Below, one piece after another: positions 23,901-35,832 of a stretch of 64,000 bases of DNA. Position numbers and translations under genes: made by a program. The stretch spans positions 23,994,502 through 24,058,501 of the forward strand of contig NC_056035.1 of the NCBI RefSeq assembly GCF_004379255.2, given 5' to 3'. The notes beneath the pieces were generated by a model. That model was not told the DNA's origin and ran no database searches. It saw only the letters and a list, made by a program, of their open reading frames with translations. This DNA is from Salvia splendens. Its lineage: Eukaryota > Streptophyta > Magnoliopsida > Lamiales > Lamiaceae. The stretch's first letter is position 1. The number at the start of each line of letters is the position of its first letter.

Positions 23901-24952
23901 ATTGGATGTTCAGATGAAGAAAAACATATTCAGAAGCAAAGTAAAATGATTCTTCGAGAGAGATTTCGATCGTAATATTTTAATTTATATGAATCAGCCT
24001 ACATCGACTTCTATTTACAATAAAGTGGAAGAAAGAGCCAAAATCTTGAAAAATATGGCATTGAAAATTAAAGTATAGGCGCAGTTACAACCTTAAGTAA
24101 TCAATTAAAAGTTTTGATATAGAAAAAATATCTCATAACCACATAATTTTGCACAGCACGGGCTGAGTGTAGATCCTAATCAGAATTCTAGTCATCTCTC
24201 TCTTCAAGCTATGTATAACGTATTTATAAACTAAAAGTCACATTGATACCTTGTGTATGAAAATGAAATAAATCTCATCAAGATAAAGTGACAACTAAAA
24301 AAATGTAATACTATGATGGTAATACATGTTACTCAAAACAATGGAGTGTATATTTGGATGATAAAAAATATCTGATCATAAAGACAGTCAAATAATTCTC
24401 TTTGTAGAGTGAGATAGAGATCTTATTTTTTTTTATCTCATATTTTTAAATTTAACTTTATATTCATGTCTTGGAGAGAGAGGGAGAGAGATGCTTACGT
24501 TTACATTGGAGTTAAATGCTGGTACCATTTGACTGACGAAATTGAGTTGTTTACGAGAAAATGAAGCTAACAGTTTAAGAGAAAATGAAGCTAACAGTTT
24601 AGAGTTTGTGAGAAAATGAGTGAGATAATGTAAATTGAGATCGGTGTTTATAGATGGCAGTCCCTAAGAATATGTTTTTGCTTTACTCAAAAAAGGTATA
24701 AAAAAGTGTTTATATTTCGTAGTAAATTTCGATTGTTTCTCTTTGTGCTTGAAAAAATTAGTGACTAAACCATGGATTGGATGTTCGGATGAAAAAAACC
24801 ATCTTCAGAAGCAAAGTAAAATGATTCTTAGAGGGAGATTTAGATCGTAAATTTTTTATTTAGATGAATCGGCCTACATTGACTTCTACTTACACTAAAC
24901 GGAAGAAAGAGCCAAAATCTCGAAAAATATGGCATTGAAAATTAAAGTACAC
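20983..24952. repeat. Satellite array, middle block (alternating X and Y monomers)
   Basis: The monomer interrupted at 5739 resumes here. Later starts are near 21791 (Y), 22646 (X), 23528 (Y) and 24381 (X, cut at 24952). X copies carry ATCTGATCATAAAGACAGTC-like starts and a short direct duplication of GAGAAAATGAAGCTAACAG; Y copies carry GTTAGATGYTGATRC and AACAGAGAATGAAGC-like text. X is about 882 bp and Y about 855 bp, so the local higher-order unit is a dimer of about 1,735 bp. No gene. Confidence 0.93.
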
Positions 24953-26001
24953 CCCAAATTTTTGTGACTCTTCTTATATGTTATTCGAATTTTGGATTCT
25001 TGGAATTATGAAACTTTCGTTTCTATGTGATTAAGTGGTTAATGTGGAATGATGAGCTTGATGTTTTATATTTTCCAATGTGGGAAAATAATTAATAGGA
25101 TCATGCATTTATTTTTTTCGAGCCAATTCATTGGAATTTTCGGCCCTTCCTAATTATTGAAATAGTATTTCATTTCTTGGATTTAATTAATTGTCTTGGG
25201 ATACTTATCCAAATTAAATCCAAATCAAATGACCCTAAATGGTACTACATGGAATTCGAACTCCATTTTTATTTTCCTTGGGAGTTTTCGAAAATCTCCT
25301 ATAGGAGAAAGAATTATTTTCATTTGATTTAATTGGTGCTTTATTGACTCTCTTCCTTTGAATTTAATCCAATTAAATCATGTTATAATTTATTTCTTCA
25401 CCTAAAATAAATAGAGAGTTGGGACATTCCTTGGTTAGCAATTTTCGGCCCCTCCACTAAATTTTGGAGGATATTTTATTTGTTTCCTAATTTGTGGAAT
25501 CCCTTTTTATTCAAATAAATTCCTATGTCTAATTAATTGGGGATGTGAATATTTTTTTTCTCCTACTTTTCTCCCATATCACACGCCCCCTATGCAATAT
25601 TTTCCTTGTGGGAATTTAATTAATTGTTGCCTATTTTATGGGAGCCTTTTTCCTATAAATAAATTGCCTAATTTAAATCCTATTCTTTTAATTGGGGATT
25701 TAAATAATTTCCTTGTGCAAATTCCTTATGGAAATTTTCGGCCCCCACCATTATTTTCATACTTGGAGATTTAATTTATTTTGTTCCATTGTTTATGAAA
25801 TATTCACTTTTATTTCCTAAGTTGTGAATATATTCTCTCCAAGTAAATACCAAATAAATTCCTTGCTATTCCTACATGGAATTTTCGAAAATTTCCTCCC
25901 CTTCCCACATGCTTATTTTATTCTTTTAATTGTGGGATTTATTTAATTGTATTTTTCCCCACAATTAATTAATTAATTGATTTTAAACCTAACCCTAATC
26001 C

Positions 26002-26009
26002 CATAAAAA
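26002..26009 (+). promoter_or_regulatory. Candidate TATA-like site of the solo LTR
   Basis: CATAAAAA followed by ACCTAAACTAAACCCTAGCCCCC and a CT-rich tract, the same arrangement as the TATAAAAT sites of the full-length element. Conservation of place is the only support. Confidence 0.3.
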
Positions 26010-26673
26010 CACCTAAACTAAACCCTAGCCCCCATTCTCCCTCAATTTTCGTGCCTCCCTCCTCCCTCTCCACATTCTCTCCAAAAAAACTTCTTCCACC
26101 ATTGTTTCTTGCATCCATTGAAGTTTATTTTCAAGAATCTCCGACGAATCACCTCGTTTCTTGGTTCTACCGATTCGTTTTGTCAAAGAAGGTATATTGG
26201 CTTCACTTTTCCTCATTCTTTTCATTTGAACCATGTTCTTGAATCCTACATGCATGTAGTGGGTGTAGGAATCGTAGATCGCAAGTTTAATCGGGGAGGG
26301 AAAGTGAGTTTGCTTGAAAACACTTGATAAATATGCGTTTCAATTGAATTGTGTGAAGTTTGATTGGAATCTTTGGTGAATGATGTAAGTTTATGTGCAA
26401 ACATGAGTCTTATCAAGCATGATTGTGTGTTATAAGCATGAGAATTGGTGTTTGGATGATTGAGAAGGAAACCCTAACTTAGAAATTGTGTATCTGTTAT
26501 CTGTGATGTTCGACCAGTAGCTTCTGATGAGTAATTGACCTATCAAACAGCCGAATTTTGATATGAAAATATTACTGAGTAAACTTCAAGGTGTTACCTG
26601 TGTCTCGTGTGAATTTCAGCCCTTTTTATCGAAAAATGAATTTTAATAAATTTTTGAAGTTGACTGCGCAAAT

Positions 26674-27085
26674 CTGCCAGAAACTCGTGTTCTCGCCAAG
26701 AATGTTTCGTTTTCTGTTTGACTGACCAAATGACCTCTGATTGATATGATTCTTGAACTAGATGACAATTTGAAGTGTCTTCTGAGTCGTGTTAAATTTT
26801 CAGCCTTTTTGGGCATTGGATGAATTTATGGTAAATTGTTCAAATGAACTGCGCAGTGCTGTCAGAAATTGTATGTTCCGACCAGAGAGTTTAATATGTG
26901 ATATGACTGACTAAATGACGTGATTTCGGTGTGAAAATCTTCATGGATGAACTTGAATGTGCCCTCTGTATTGTGACCAAAATTTAGCTTCATATGAGGT
27001 CGGGTAAATTTATAGTGATTTTTACAAAACGGTCGCGCAGTTCTGCCAGTTTTCTGCCTTGTTAAAATGACACCTAGTTTCAAGT
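26674..27085. repeat. ~184-bp internal repeats of the solo LTR
   Basis: CTGCCAG or CTGTCAG cores next to TGCGCAG recur at about 26674, 26859 and 27043 (spacing 185 and 184), on the strand opposite to that in the full-length element's LTRs, as the inverse orientation requires. A weaker fourth unit may begin near 26500. Confidence 0.7.
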
Positions 27086-27464
27086 TTCAAAGTATTATAT
27101 GATGCATGTATGTCCAAGGAATGTGTTTAAATGTTGAAATCACTTGTGATAAGTTGGAATGTGTTACGTGTGTCTTTACACCCTTTTGACGTATGTTGGG
27201 TTGGGGAATGTGAGAAAAACGATGAGAGAGAAAACGATAGGACATGCATAGTAAAATGTTGATGTGGAAGGCTGACTTGTGTTGTCATTGACAAGGGTAT
27301 TGTGTACTCGTGAACTCGAGGATCGTGAGTTGCTATAAGTTGGGTTGTGAATTTGCTAAGCGATCGAGGTGGGCTTTCTTTTCAAACCTCTTTATTTTTT
27401 CGAAAATATGATGTGGTGTTATAAGGGTGGTTTAAAGTGTTATGTCATGCCGTGATTGTTTTGA

Positions 27465-27585
27465 TGTTGAGATTTTTGCCTGATGCCTAGTTCGTTTGAG
27501 CTTGCTCCGTTAGGCTATAGGGCTATGTTGAGATTGTGCTTGATGCCTAGTTTGTGAGTTCGCTCCATTAGGCTATAGGGCTATG
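27465..27585. repeat. Tandem duplication of ~60 bp in the solo LTR
   Basis: TGTTGAGATT...GATGCCTAGTT...TTAGGCTATAGGGCTA occurs at 27465-27525 and again at 27526-27585 with several differences. The LTRs of the full-length element have this segment once. Confidence 0.85.
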
Positions 27586-28397
27586 ATAAACGAATTCGGG
27601 TCTGAGTAGGCCGCAAACCCTATCAGGCTGTGTACACAGAGGGGATCGTGAGCCGTCCTTGCTAGTCGGCCGGTCTCGTGGGCGAATAGTGTGGCCACAC
27701 TTTCGTCGCACTATGGTAAGAGGATGTGATTGATTGATTGATGTGGAAAATGAGGAGATAAATTGTCCGGCCAGACTTGGATTTTTTGTGTTCTCGTGAT
27801 ATTCTTACTATATAAAACTCGAGATCACTGGTATGGATGACATAACTTATTAAAATGTTTTCGGCATGAGCCCATTGAGTACAACAAGTACTCAGCCCTG
27901 CATATTCTTTTTCTTATGTGCAGGTTGAGCGGGACGTTGCGGTGGATGTTGAGCTGGCTAAAGACCCTAGGATACGTTGTGTCGTCATACATAGGCGTGA
28001 TCCTTGACTGTCCCTGAACCTTATTTATCCGCTGCTATGTTTTAAATAATGTCTTAAGACCTTAATCTTTTCGTGTTGTGTTTGAACATGTATGGCGGTG
28101 TTAGGTTTAAACGAGTGTTTACGTTGTCTTTCTGAAAATGGTGTTTTCCGAGATTTAAGTTAAATGTTCGTTTTAACTTAGTTTTTTTATATATATAGTT
28201 CTATTTCTTAAGTCAAATTTTTCCGGTGCCCTTTATAAAAGTATGTTTCTTTACGTCTTTTAAAAAAAATGACCTTAAACTTCTTTAAACTAAGTTGTTT
28301 TTCTTCTTTAAGTCTTAAGTTGTTCTTTTAAACTGTTGTCCATGCATGTCGGTCACGATCGCCGCGTTTGTGATACCCCTGGTATGGGCGGTCGTGA

Positions 28398-31300
28398 AAG
28401 AAAGTCAAATGATTCTCTTTGTAGAGTGAGATAGAGATCTAATTTTTCAATCTCATATTTTAAAATTTAACTTTATATCCATGCCTTGGAGAAAGAGAGA
28501 GAGATGTCCTTACGTTTACATTTGAGTTAGATGCTAATGCCATTTGCTTGACGAAATTGAGTTGTTTAAGGGTTTAGGGTTTAGCTGTTTAACAAAGAAT
28601 GAAGCTAACAGTTTAGAGATTTTATGGGGAAATAAGTGAAATACTATAGATTGAGATTGGTATTTATAGATGAAAGTTTCCCTAATAATATGTTTGTGAA
28701 TTACTTAAAATAAGGCGTAAAAAGTAGTTTTTATTTCGTCGTAAATTTCGATTCTTTCTCTTTGTGCTTGAAAAAATTAGTGACTAAACCATGGATTGGA
28801 TGTTTAGATGAAAAAAACCATCTTCAGAAGCAGAGTAAAATGATTCGTAGAGGGAGATTTAGATCGTAAATTTTTTATTTAGATGAATCGGCCTACATTG
28901 ACTTCTACTTACGATAAAGCGGAAGAAAGAGCCAAAGTATCGAAAAATATGGCATTGAAAATTAAAGTACACACGCAGTTACAACCTTGTGCAATAAATT
29001 AAAAGTTTTGATATAGAAAAAATAGCCCATAATGACACAAATTTTGCACTGCACGGGCTGGGTGAGGATCCTAATCAGAATCCTTGTCATCTCTCTCTTC
29101 ATGCAATATATAGCGTATTTATAAACTAAAAGTCACATTTATACCTTGTGTATGAAAATGGAATAAATCTCATCAACATAAAGAGACAACTAAAAATATG
29201 TACTACTACGATGGAAATACTTGTTTCCTAAAACAATGGAGTGCACGTTTGGATGAGAAAAGCCATCCTCTCATAAGGAAAGACAAATGATTCTCTTTGT
29301 AGAGTGAGATAGAGATCTTATTTTTTAATCTCATATTTTAAAATTTAACTTTATATCCATGCCTTGGAGAAAGAGAGAGAGAGATGTCCTTACGTTTACA
29401 TTTGAGTTAGATGCTAATGCCATTTGCTTGACGAAATTGAGCTGTTTAACAAAGAATGAAGCTATCAGTTTAGAGATTTTATGGGGAAATAAGTGAAATA
29501 CTATAGATTGAGATTGGTATTTATAGATGAAAGTTTCCCTAATAATATGTTTATGAATTACTTAAAATAAGGCGTAAAAAGTAGTTTTTATTTCGTCGTA
29601 AATTTCGATTCTTTCTCTTTGTGCTTGAAAAAATTAGTGACTAAACCATGGATTGGATGTTCAGATGAAAAAAACCATCTTCAGAGGCAGAGTAAAATGA
29701 TTCGTAGAGAGAGATTTAGATCGTAAAATTTTTATTTAGATGAATCGGCCTACATTGACTTCTACTTACAATAAAGCGGAAGAAAGAGCCAAAATCTGGA
29801 AAAATATGGCATTGAAAATTAAAGTACACACGCAGTTACAACCTTGTGCAATAAATTAAAAGTTTTGATATAGAAAAAATAGCCCACAATGATACAAATT
29901 TTGCACTGCACGGGCTGGGTGAGGATCCTAATCCGAATCCTTGTCATCTCTCTCTTCATGCAATATATAGCGTATTTATAAACTAAAAGTCACATTTATA
30001 CCTTGTGTATGAAAATGGAATAAATCTCATCAACGTAAAGAGACAACTAAAAATATGTACTACTACGATGGAAATACTTGTTTCACAACACAATGGAGTG
30101 CACATTTGGATGAGAAAAGCCGTCCTCTCATAAGGAAAGTCAAATGATTCTCATTGTAGAGTGAGATAGAGATCTTATTTTTTAATCTCATATTTTAAAA
30201 TTTACCTTTATATCCATGCCTTGGAGAAAGAGAGAGAGATGTCCTTACGTTTACATTTGAATTAGATGCTAATGCCATTTGCTTGACGAAATTGAGCTGT
30301 TTAACAAAGAACGAAGCTAACAATTTAGAGATTTTATGGGGAAATAAGTGAAATACTATAGATTGAGATTGGTATTTATAGATGAAAGTTTCCCTAATAA
30401 TATGTTTATGAATTACTTAAAATAAGGCGTAAAAAGTAGGTTTTATTTCGTCGTAAATTTCGATTCTTTCTCTTTGTGCTTGAAAAAATTAGTGACTAAA
30501 CCATGGATTGGATGTTCAGATGAAAAAAACCATCTTCAAAAGCAGAGTAAAATGATTCGTAGAGGGAGATTTAGATCGTAAAATTTTTATTTAGATGAAT
30601 CGGCCTACATTGACTTCTACTTACAATAAAGCGGAAGAAAGAGCCAAAATCTCGAAAAATATGGCATTGAAAATTAAAGTACATGCGCAGTTACAACCTT
30701 GTGCAATAAATTAAAAGTTTTGATATAGAAAAAATAGCCCACAATGATACAAATTTTGCACTGCACGGGCTGGGTGAGGATCCTAATCCGAATCCTTGTC
30801 ATCTCTCTCTTCATGCAATATATAGCGTATTTATAAACTAAAAGTCACATTTATACCTTGTGTATGAAAATGGAATAAATCTCATCAACATAAAGGGACA
30901 ACTAAATTTATGTACTACTACGATGGAAATACTTGTTTCACAACACAATGGAGTGCACGTTTGGATGAGAAAAGCCATCCTCTCATAAGGAAAGTCAAAT
31001 GATTCTCTTTGTAGAGTGAGATAGAGATCTTATTTTTTAATCTCATATTTTAAAATTTACCTTTATATCCATTCCTTGGAGAAAGAGAGAGAGATGTCCT
31101 TACGTTTACATTTGAGTTAGATGCTAATGCCATTTGCTTGACGAAATTGAGCTGTTTAACAAAGAACGAATCTAACAATTTAGAGATTTTATGGGGAAAT
31201 AAGTGAAATACTATAGATTGAGATTGGTATTTATAGATGAAAGTTTCCCTAATAATATGTTTATGAATTACTTAAAATAAGACGTAAAAAGTAGTTTTTA

Positions 31301-31741
31301 TTTCGTAGTAAATTTCGATTCTTTCTCTTTGAGCATGAAAAAATTAGTGACTAAACCATGGATTGGATGTTCAGATGAAAAAAACCATCTTCAGAAGCCA
31401 AGTAAAATGATTCGTAGAGGGAGATTTAGATCGTAAATTTTTTAGTTAGATGAATCGGCCTAAATTGACTTCTACTTACAATAAAGCGGAAGAAAGAGCC
31501 AAAATCTCGAAAAATATGGCATTGAAAATTAAAGTACACGTTCAGTTACAACCTTGTGCAATAAATTAAAAGTTTTGATATAGAAAAAATAGCCCACAAT
31601 GACACAAATTTTGCACTGCACGGGCTGGGTGAGGATCCTAATCAGAATCCTTGTCATCTCTCTCTTCATGCAATATATAGCGTATTTATAAACTAAAAGT
31701 CACATTTATACCTTGTGTATGAAAATGGAATAAATCTCATC
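28398..31741. repeat. Satellite array, Z-type monomers
   Basis: Monomer starts near 28401, 29279, 30136 and 30991, with lengths of about 878, 857 and 855 bp; the fourth is cut by the inverted piece. Z copies share GAGATGTCCTTACG and GATGCTAATGCC and are close to the copy at 882-1739. The first is longer because of a telomere-like insertion. No gene. Confidence 0.93.
28567..28585. repeat. Two-unit TTTAGGG telomere-like insertion
   Basis: Sequence AAGGGTTTAGGGTTTAG sits between TTGAGTTGTTT and CTGTTTAACAAAG. Other monomers read straight through GAGCTGTTTAAC, so about 20 bp were added, in part by repeating GTTTA. TTTAGGG is the usual plant telomere repeat, but two units could also arise by slippage. 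Confidence 0.6.
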
Positions 31742-32047
31742 AGTACAAAATTTGTGTCATTGTGGGCTATTTTTTCTATATCAAAACTTTTAATTTATTG
31801 AACAAGGTTTGTAACTGCGCGTGTACTTTAATTTTCAACGCCATATTTTTTGAGATTTTGGCTCTTTCTTCCGCTTTATTGTAAGTAGAAGTCAATGCAG
31901 GCCGATTCATCTTAATTAAAAATTTACGATCTAAATCTCCCTCTAAGAATCATTTTACTCTGCTTCTGAAGATGGTTTTTTTCATCTTAACATCCAATCC
32001 ATGGTTTAGTCTCCATGGTTTAGTCACTAATTTTTTCATGCACAAAA
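31742..32047. repeat. Inverted satellite segment (~305 bp)
   Basis: Starting at CAGTACAAAATTTGTG the satellite runs backwards, from the GACACAAATTTTG region through the GCGGAAGAAAG and CCATGG blocks to TTTTTTCATGCACAAA, then turns forward again near 32053 at ATATCGAAAAATATGG. The left junction shares CA with the flank; the right junction is an A-run. The reversed copy has the doubled CCATGG variant, GGCGTTG and TTGTTCAAT forms found in monomers near 58.6-58.9 kb, not those of its direct neighbours. Confidence 0.92.
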
Positions 32048-32052
32048 AAAAA

Positions 32053-33242
32053 TATCGAAAAATATGGCATTAAAAATTAAGGTACACGCACAGTTACAAC
32101 CTTGTGCAATAAATTAAAAGTTTTGATATAGAAAAAATAGCCCACAATGACACAAATTTTGCACTGCACGGGCTGGGTGAGGACCCTAATCAGAATCCTT
32201 GTCATCTCTCTCTTCATGCTATATATAGCGTATATATAAGCTAAAAGTTACATTTTTACCTTATGAAAATGGAATAAATCTTATCAGGATAAAGAGACAA
32301 CTAAAAATATGTACTACAACAATGGGAATACTTGTTTCACAAAACAATGGAGTGCACGTTTGGATGAGAAAGGCCATCCTCTGATATGGAAAGTCAAATG
32401 ATTCTCATTGTAGAGTGAGATAGAGATCTTATTTTTTAATCTCGTATTTTAAAATTTAACTTTATATCCATGCCTTGGAGAGAGAGAGAGAGATGCTTAC
32501 GATTACATTGGTGTTAGATGTTGATGCCATTTGCTTGACGAAATTGGGTTGTTTAACAAAGAATGAAGCTAACAGTTAAGAGATTTTAGGGGGAAATAAG
32601 TGAAATACTGTAGATTAAGATTGGTATTTATAGATGGAAGTTTCCCCAAGAATATGTTTTTGAATTACTTAAAATAAGGCGTAAAAAGTAGTTTTTATTT
32701 CGTTGTAAATTTCGATTGTTTCTCTTTGTGCTTGAAAAAATTAGTGACTAAACCATGGATTGGATGTTCAGATGAAGAAATCCATCTTCAGAAGCAGAGT
32801 AAAATGGTTCTTAGAGGGAGATTTAGATCGTAAATTTTTAATTTAGATGAATCGGCCTGCATTGACTTCTACTTACAATAAAGCGGAAGAAAGAGCTAAA
32901 ATCTCAAAAAATATGGCATTGAAAATTAAAGTACACGCACAGTTACAACCTTGTGCAATAAATTAAAAGTTTTGATATAGAAAAAATAGCCCACAATGAC
33001 ACAAATTTTGCACTGCACGGGCTGGGTGAGGACACTAATCAAAATCCTTGTCATCTCTCTCTTCATGCTATATAGAGCATATTTATAAACTAAAAGTTAC
33101 ATTTATACCTTGTGTATGAAAATGAAATAAATCTCATCAAGATAAAGAGACAACTAAAAATATTTACTACTACAATGGGAATACTTGTTTCACAAAACAA
33201 TGGAGTGCACGTTTGGATGAGAAAGGCCAACCTCTCATACGG
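32053..33242. repeat. Satellite monomers between the inversion and the homogeneous block
   Basis: A partial monomer (from ATCGAAAAATATGG) followed by a full one starting near 32390 (853 bp). These carry the a-like forms that dominate further right. No gene. Confidence 0.9.
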
Positions 33243-35832
33243 AAAGTCAAATGATTCTCTTTGTAGAGTGAGATAGAGATCTTATTTTTTAATCAAGTAT
33301 TTTAAAATTTAACTTTATATCCATGCCTTGGAGAGAGAGAGAGATGCTTACGATTACATTGGTGTTAGATGCTGATGCCATTTGTTTAACGAAATTGGGT
33401 CTTTTAACAAAGAATGAAGCTAACAGTTAAGAGATTTTAGGGGGAAATAAGTGAAATACTGTAGATTAAGATTGGTATTTATAGATGGAAGTTTCCCCAT
33501 GAATATGTTTTTGAATTACTTAAAATAAGGCGTAAAAAGTAGTTTTTATTTCGTAGTAAATTTCGATTGTTTATCTTTGTGCTTGAAAAAATTAGTGACT
33601 AAACCATGGATTGGATGTTCAGATGAAAAAAACCATCTTCAGAAGCAGAGTAAAATGGTTCTTAGAGGGAGATTTAGATTGTAAATTTTTAATTTAGCTG
33701 AATCGGCCTGCATTGACTTCTACTTACAATAAAGCGGAAGAAAGAGCCAAAATCTCGAAAAATATGGCATTGAAAATTAAAGTACACGCACAGTTACAAC
33801 CTTTTGCAATAAATTAAAAGTTTTGATATAGAAAAAATAGCCCACAATGACACAAATTTTGCACTGCACGGGCTGGGTGAGGACACTAATCAAAATCCTT
33901 GTCATCTCTCTCTTCATGCTATATATAGCATATTTATAAACTAAAAGTCACATTTATACCTTGTGTATGAAAATGAAATAAATCTCATCAAGATAAAGAG
34001 ACAACTAAAAATATTTACTACTACAATGGGAATACTTGTTTCACAAAACAATGGAGTGCACGTTTGGATGAGAAATGCCATCCTCTCATAAGGAAAGTCA
34101 AATGATTCTCTTTGTAGAGTGAGATAGAGATCTTATTTTTTAATCTCGTATTTTAAAATTTAACTTTATATCTATGCCTTGGAGATAGATAGAGAGAGAT
34201 GCTTACGATTACATTGGTGTTAGATGCTGATGCCATTTGCTTGACGAAATTGGGTTGTTTAACAAAGAATGAAGCTAACAGTTTAGAGATTTTAGGGGGA
34301 AATAAGTGAAATACTTTAGATTGAGATTGGTATTTATAGATGGAAGTTTCCCCAAGAATATGTTTTTGAATTACTTAAAATAAGGCGTAAAAAGTAGTTT
34401 TTATTTCGTAGTAAATTTCGACCGTTTCTCTTTGTGCATGAAAAAATTAGTGACTACACCATGAAGACTAAACCATGGATTGGATGTTCAGATGAAAAAA
34501 ACCATCTTCAGAAGCAGAGTAAAATGATTCTTAGATGGAGATTTAGATCGTAAATTTTTAATTAAGATGAATCGGCCTGCATTGACTTCTACTTACAATA
34601 AAGCGGAAGAAAGAGCCAAAATCTCAAAAAATATGGTGTTGAAAATTAAAGTACACGTGCAGTTACAACCTTGTTCAATAAATTAAAAGTTTTGATATAG
34701 AAAAAATAGCCCACAATGACACAAATTTTGCACTGCACGGGCTGGGTGAGGACACTAATCAAAATCCTTGTCATCTCTCTCTTCATGCTATATATAGCGT
34801 ATTTATAAACTAAAAGTCACATTTATACCTTGTGTATGAAAATGAAATAAATCTCATCAAGATAAAGAGACAACTAAAAATATTTACTACTACAATGGGA
34901 ATACTTGTTTCACAAAACAATGGAGTGCACGTTTGGATGAGAAATGCCGTCCTCTCATAAGGAAAGTCAAATGATTCTCTTTGTAGAGTGAGATAGAGAT
35001 CTTATTTTTTAATCTCGTATTTTAAAATTTAACTTTATATCCATGCCTTGGAGAGAGATAGAGAGAGATGCTTACGATTACATTGGTGTTAGATGCTGAT
35101 GCCATTTGCTTGACGAAATTGGGTTGTTTAACAAAGAATGAAGCTAACAGTTTAGAGATTTTAGGGGGAAATAAGTGAAATACTTTAGATTGAGATTGGT
35201 ATTTATAGATGGAAGTTTCCCCAAGAATATGTTTTTGAATTACTTAAAATAAGGCGTAAAAAGTAGTTTTTATTTCGTAGTAAATTTCGATCGTTTCTCT
35301 TTGTACATGAAAAAATTAGTGACTACACCATGAAGACTAAACCATGGATTGGATGTTCAGATGAAAAAAAACCATCTTCAGAAGCAGAGTAAAATGATTC
35401 TTAGATGGAGATTTAGATCGTAAATTTTTAATTAAGATGAATCGGCCTGCATTGACTTCTACTTACAATAAAGCGGAAGAAAGAGCCAAAATCTCAAAAA
35501 ATATGGCGTTGAAAATTAAAGTACACGTGCAGTTACAACCTTGTTCAATAAATTAAAAGTTTTGATATAGAAAAAATAGCCCACAATGACACAAATTTTG
35601 CACTGCACGGGCTGGGTGAGGATCCTAATCAGAATCCTTGTCATCTCTCTCTTCATGCTATATATAGCGTATATATAAGCTAAAAGTTACATTTATACCT
35701 TGTGTATGAAAATGGAATAAATCTCATCAGGATAAAGAGACAACTAAAAATATGTACTACAACAATGGGAATACATGTTTCACAAAACAATGGAGTGCAC
35801 GTTTGGATGAGAAAGGCCAACCTCTCATACGG
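33243..35832. repeat. Higher-order unit 1 (trimer abc, 2,590 bp)
   Basis: Monomers of 851, 869 and 870 bp. Nearly identical to the following trimer; differences seen include one base in the GA-rich run near 34187. Confidence 0.9.

Larger units (their letters stand above)
24953..28397 (+). mobile_element. Solo LTR, plus orientation, divergent relative of the 5740-20982 element
   Basis: Homologous along most of its length to the reverse complement of the LTRs at 5740 and 17993. Shared stretches include GGAATTTTCGGCCCTTCCTAA, GTGTGGCCACACTTTCGTCG, GTTGAGCGGGACGTTGCGG-like text and the terminal GATCGCCGCGTTTG. I judge it roughly 75-80% identical by eye and about 450 bp longer. No internal region, PBS or pol follows. 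The termini are imperfect: the left starts inside GTACACCCCAAA rather than TGTAACATCCC, the right stops at GTCGTGA without CA, and there is no target duplication. About 310 bp of satellite are missing across the site. Only short chance frames occur inside. Confidence 0.88.

Noticed and set aside
25592..26327. Open frames at 25592-25774, 26025-26255, 26051-26242 and 26109-26327 in the solo LTR.
   Set aside because: They lie in U3-like and CT-rich LTR DNA, have no family motifs and are not kept in the related LTRs.
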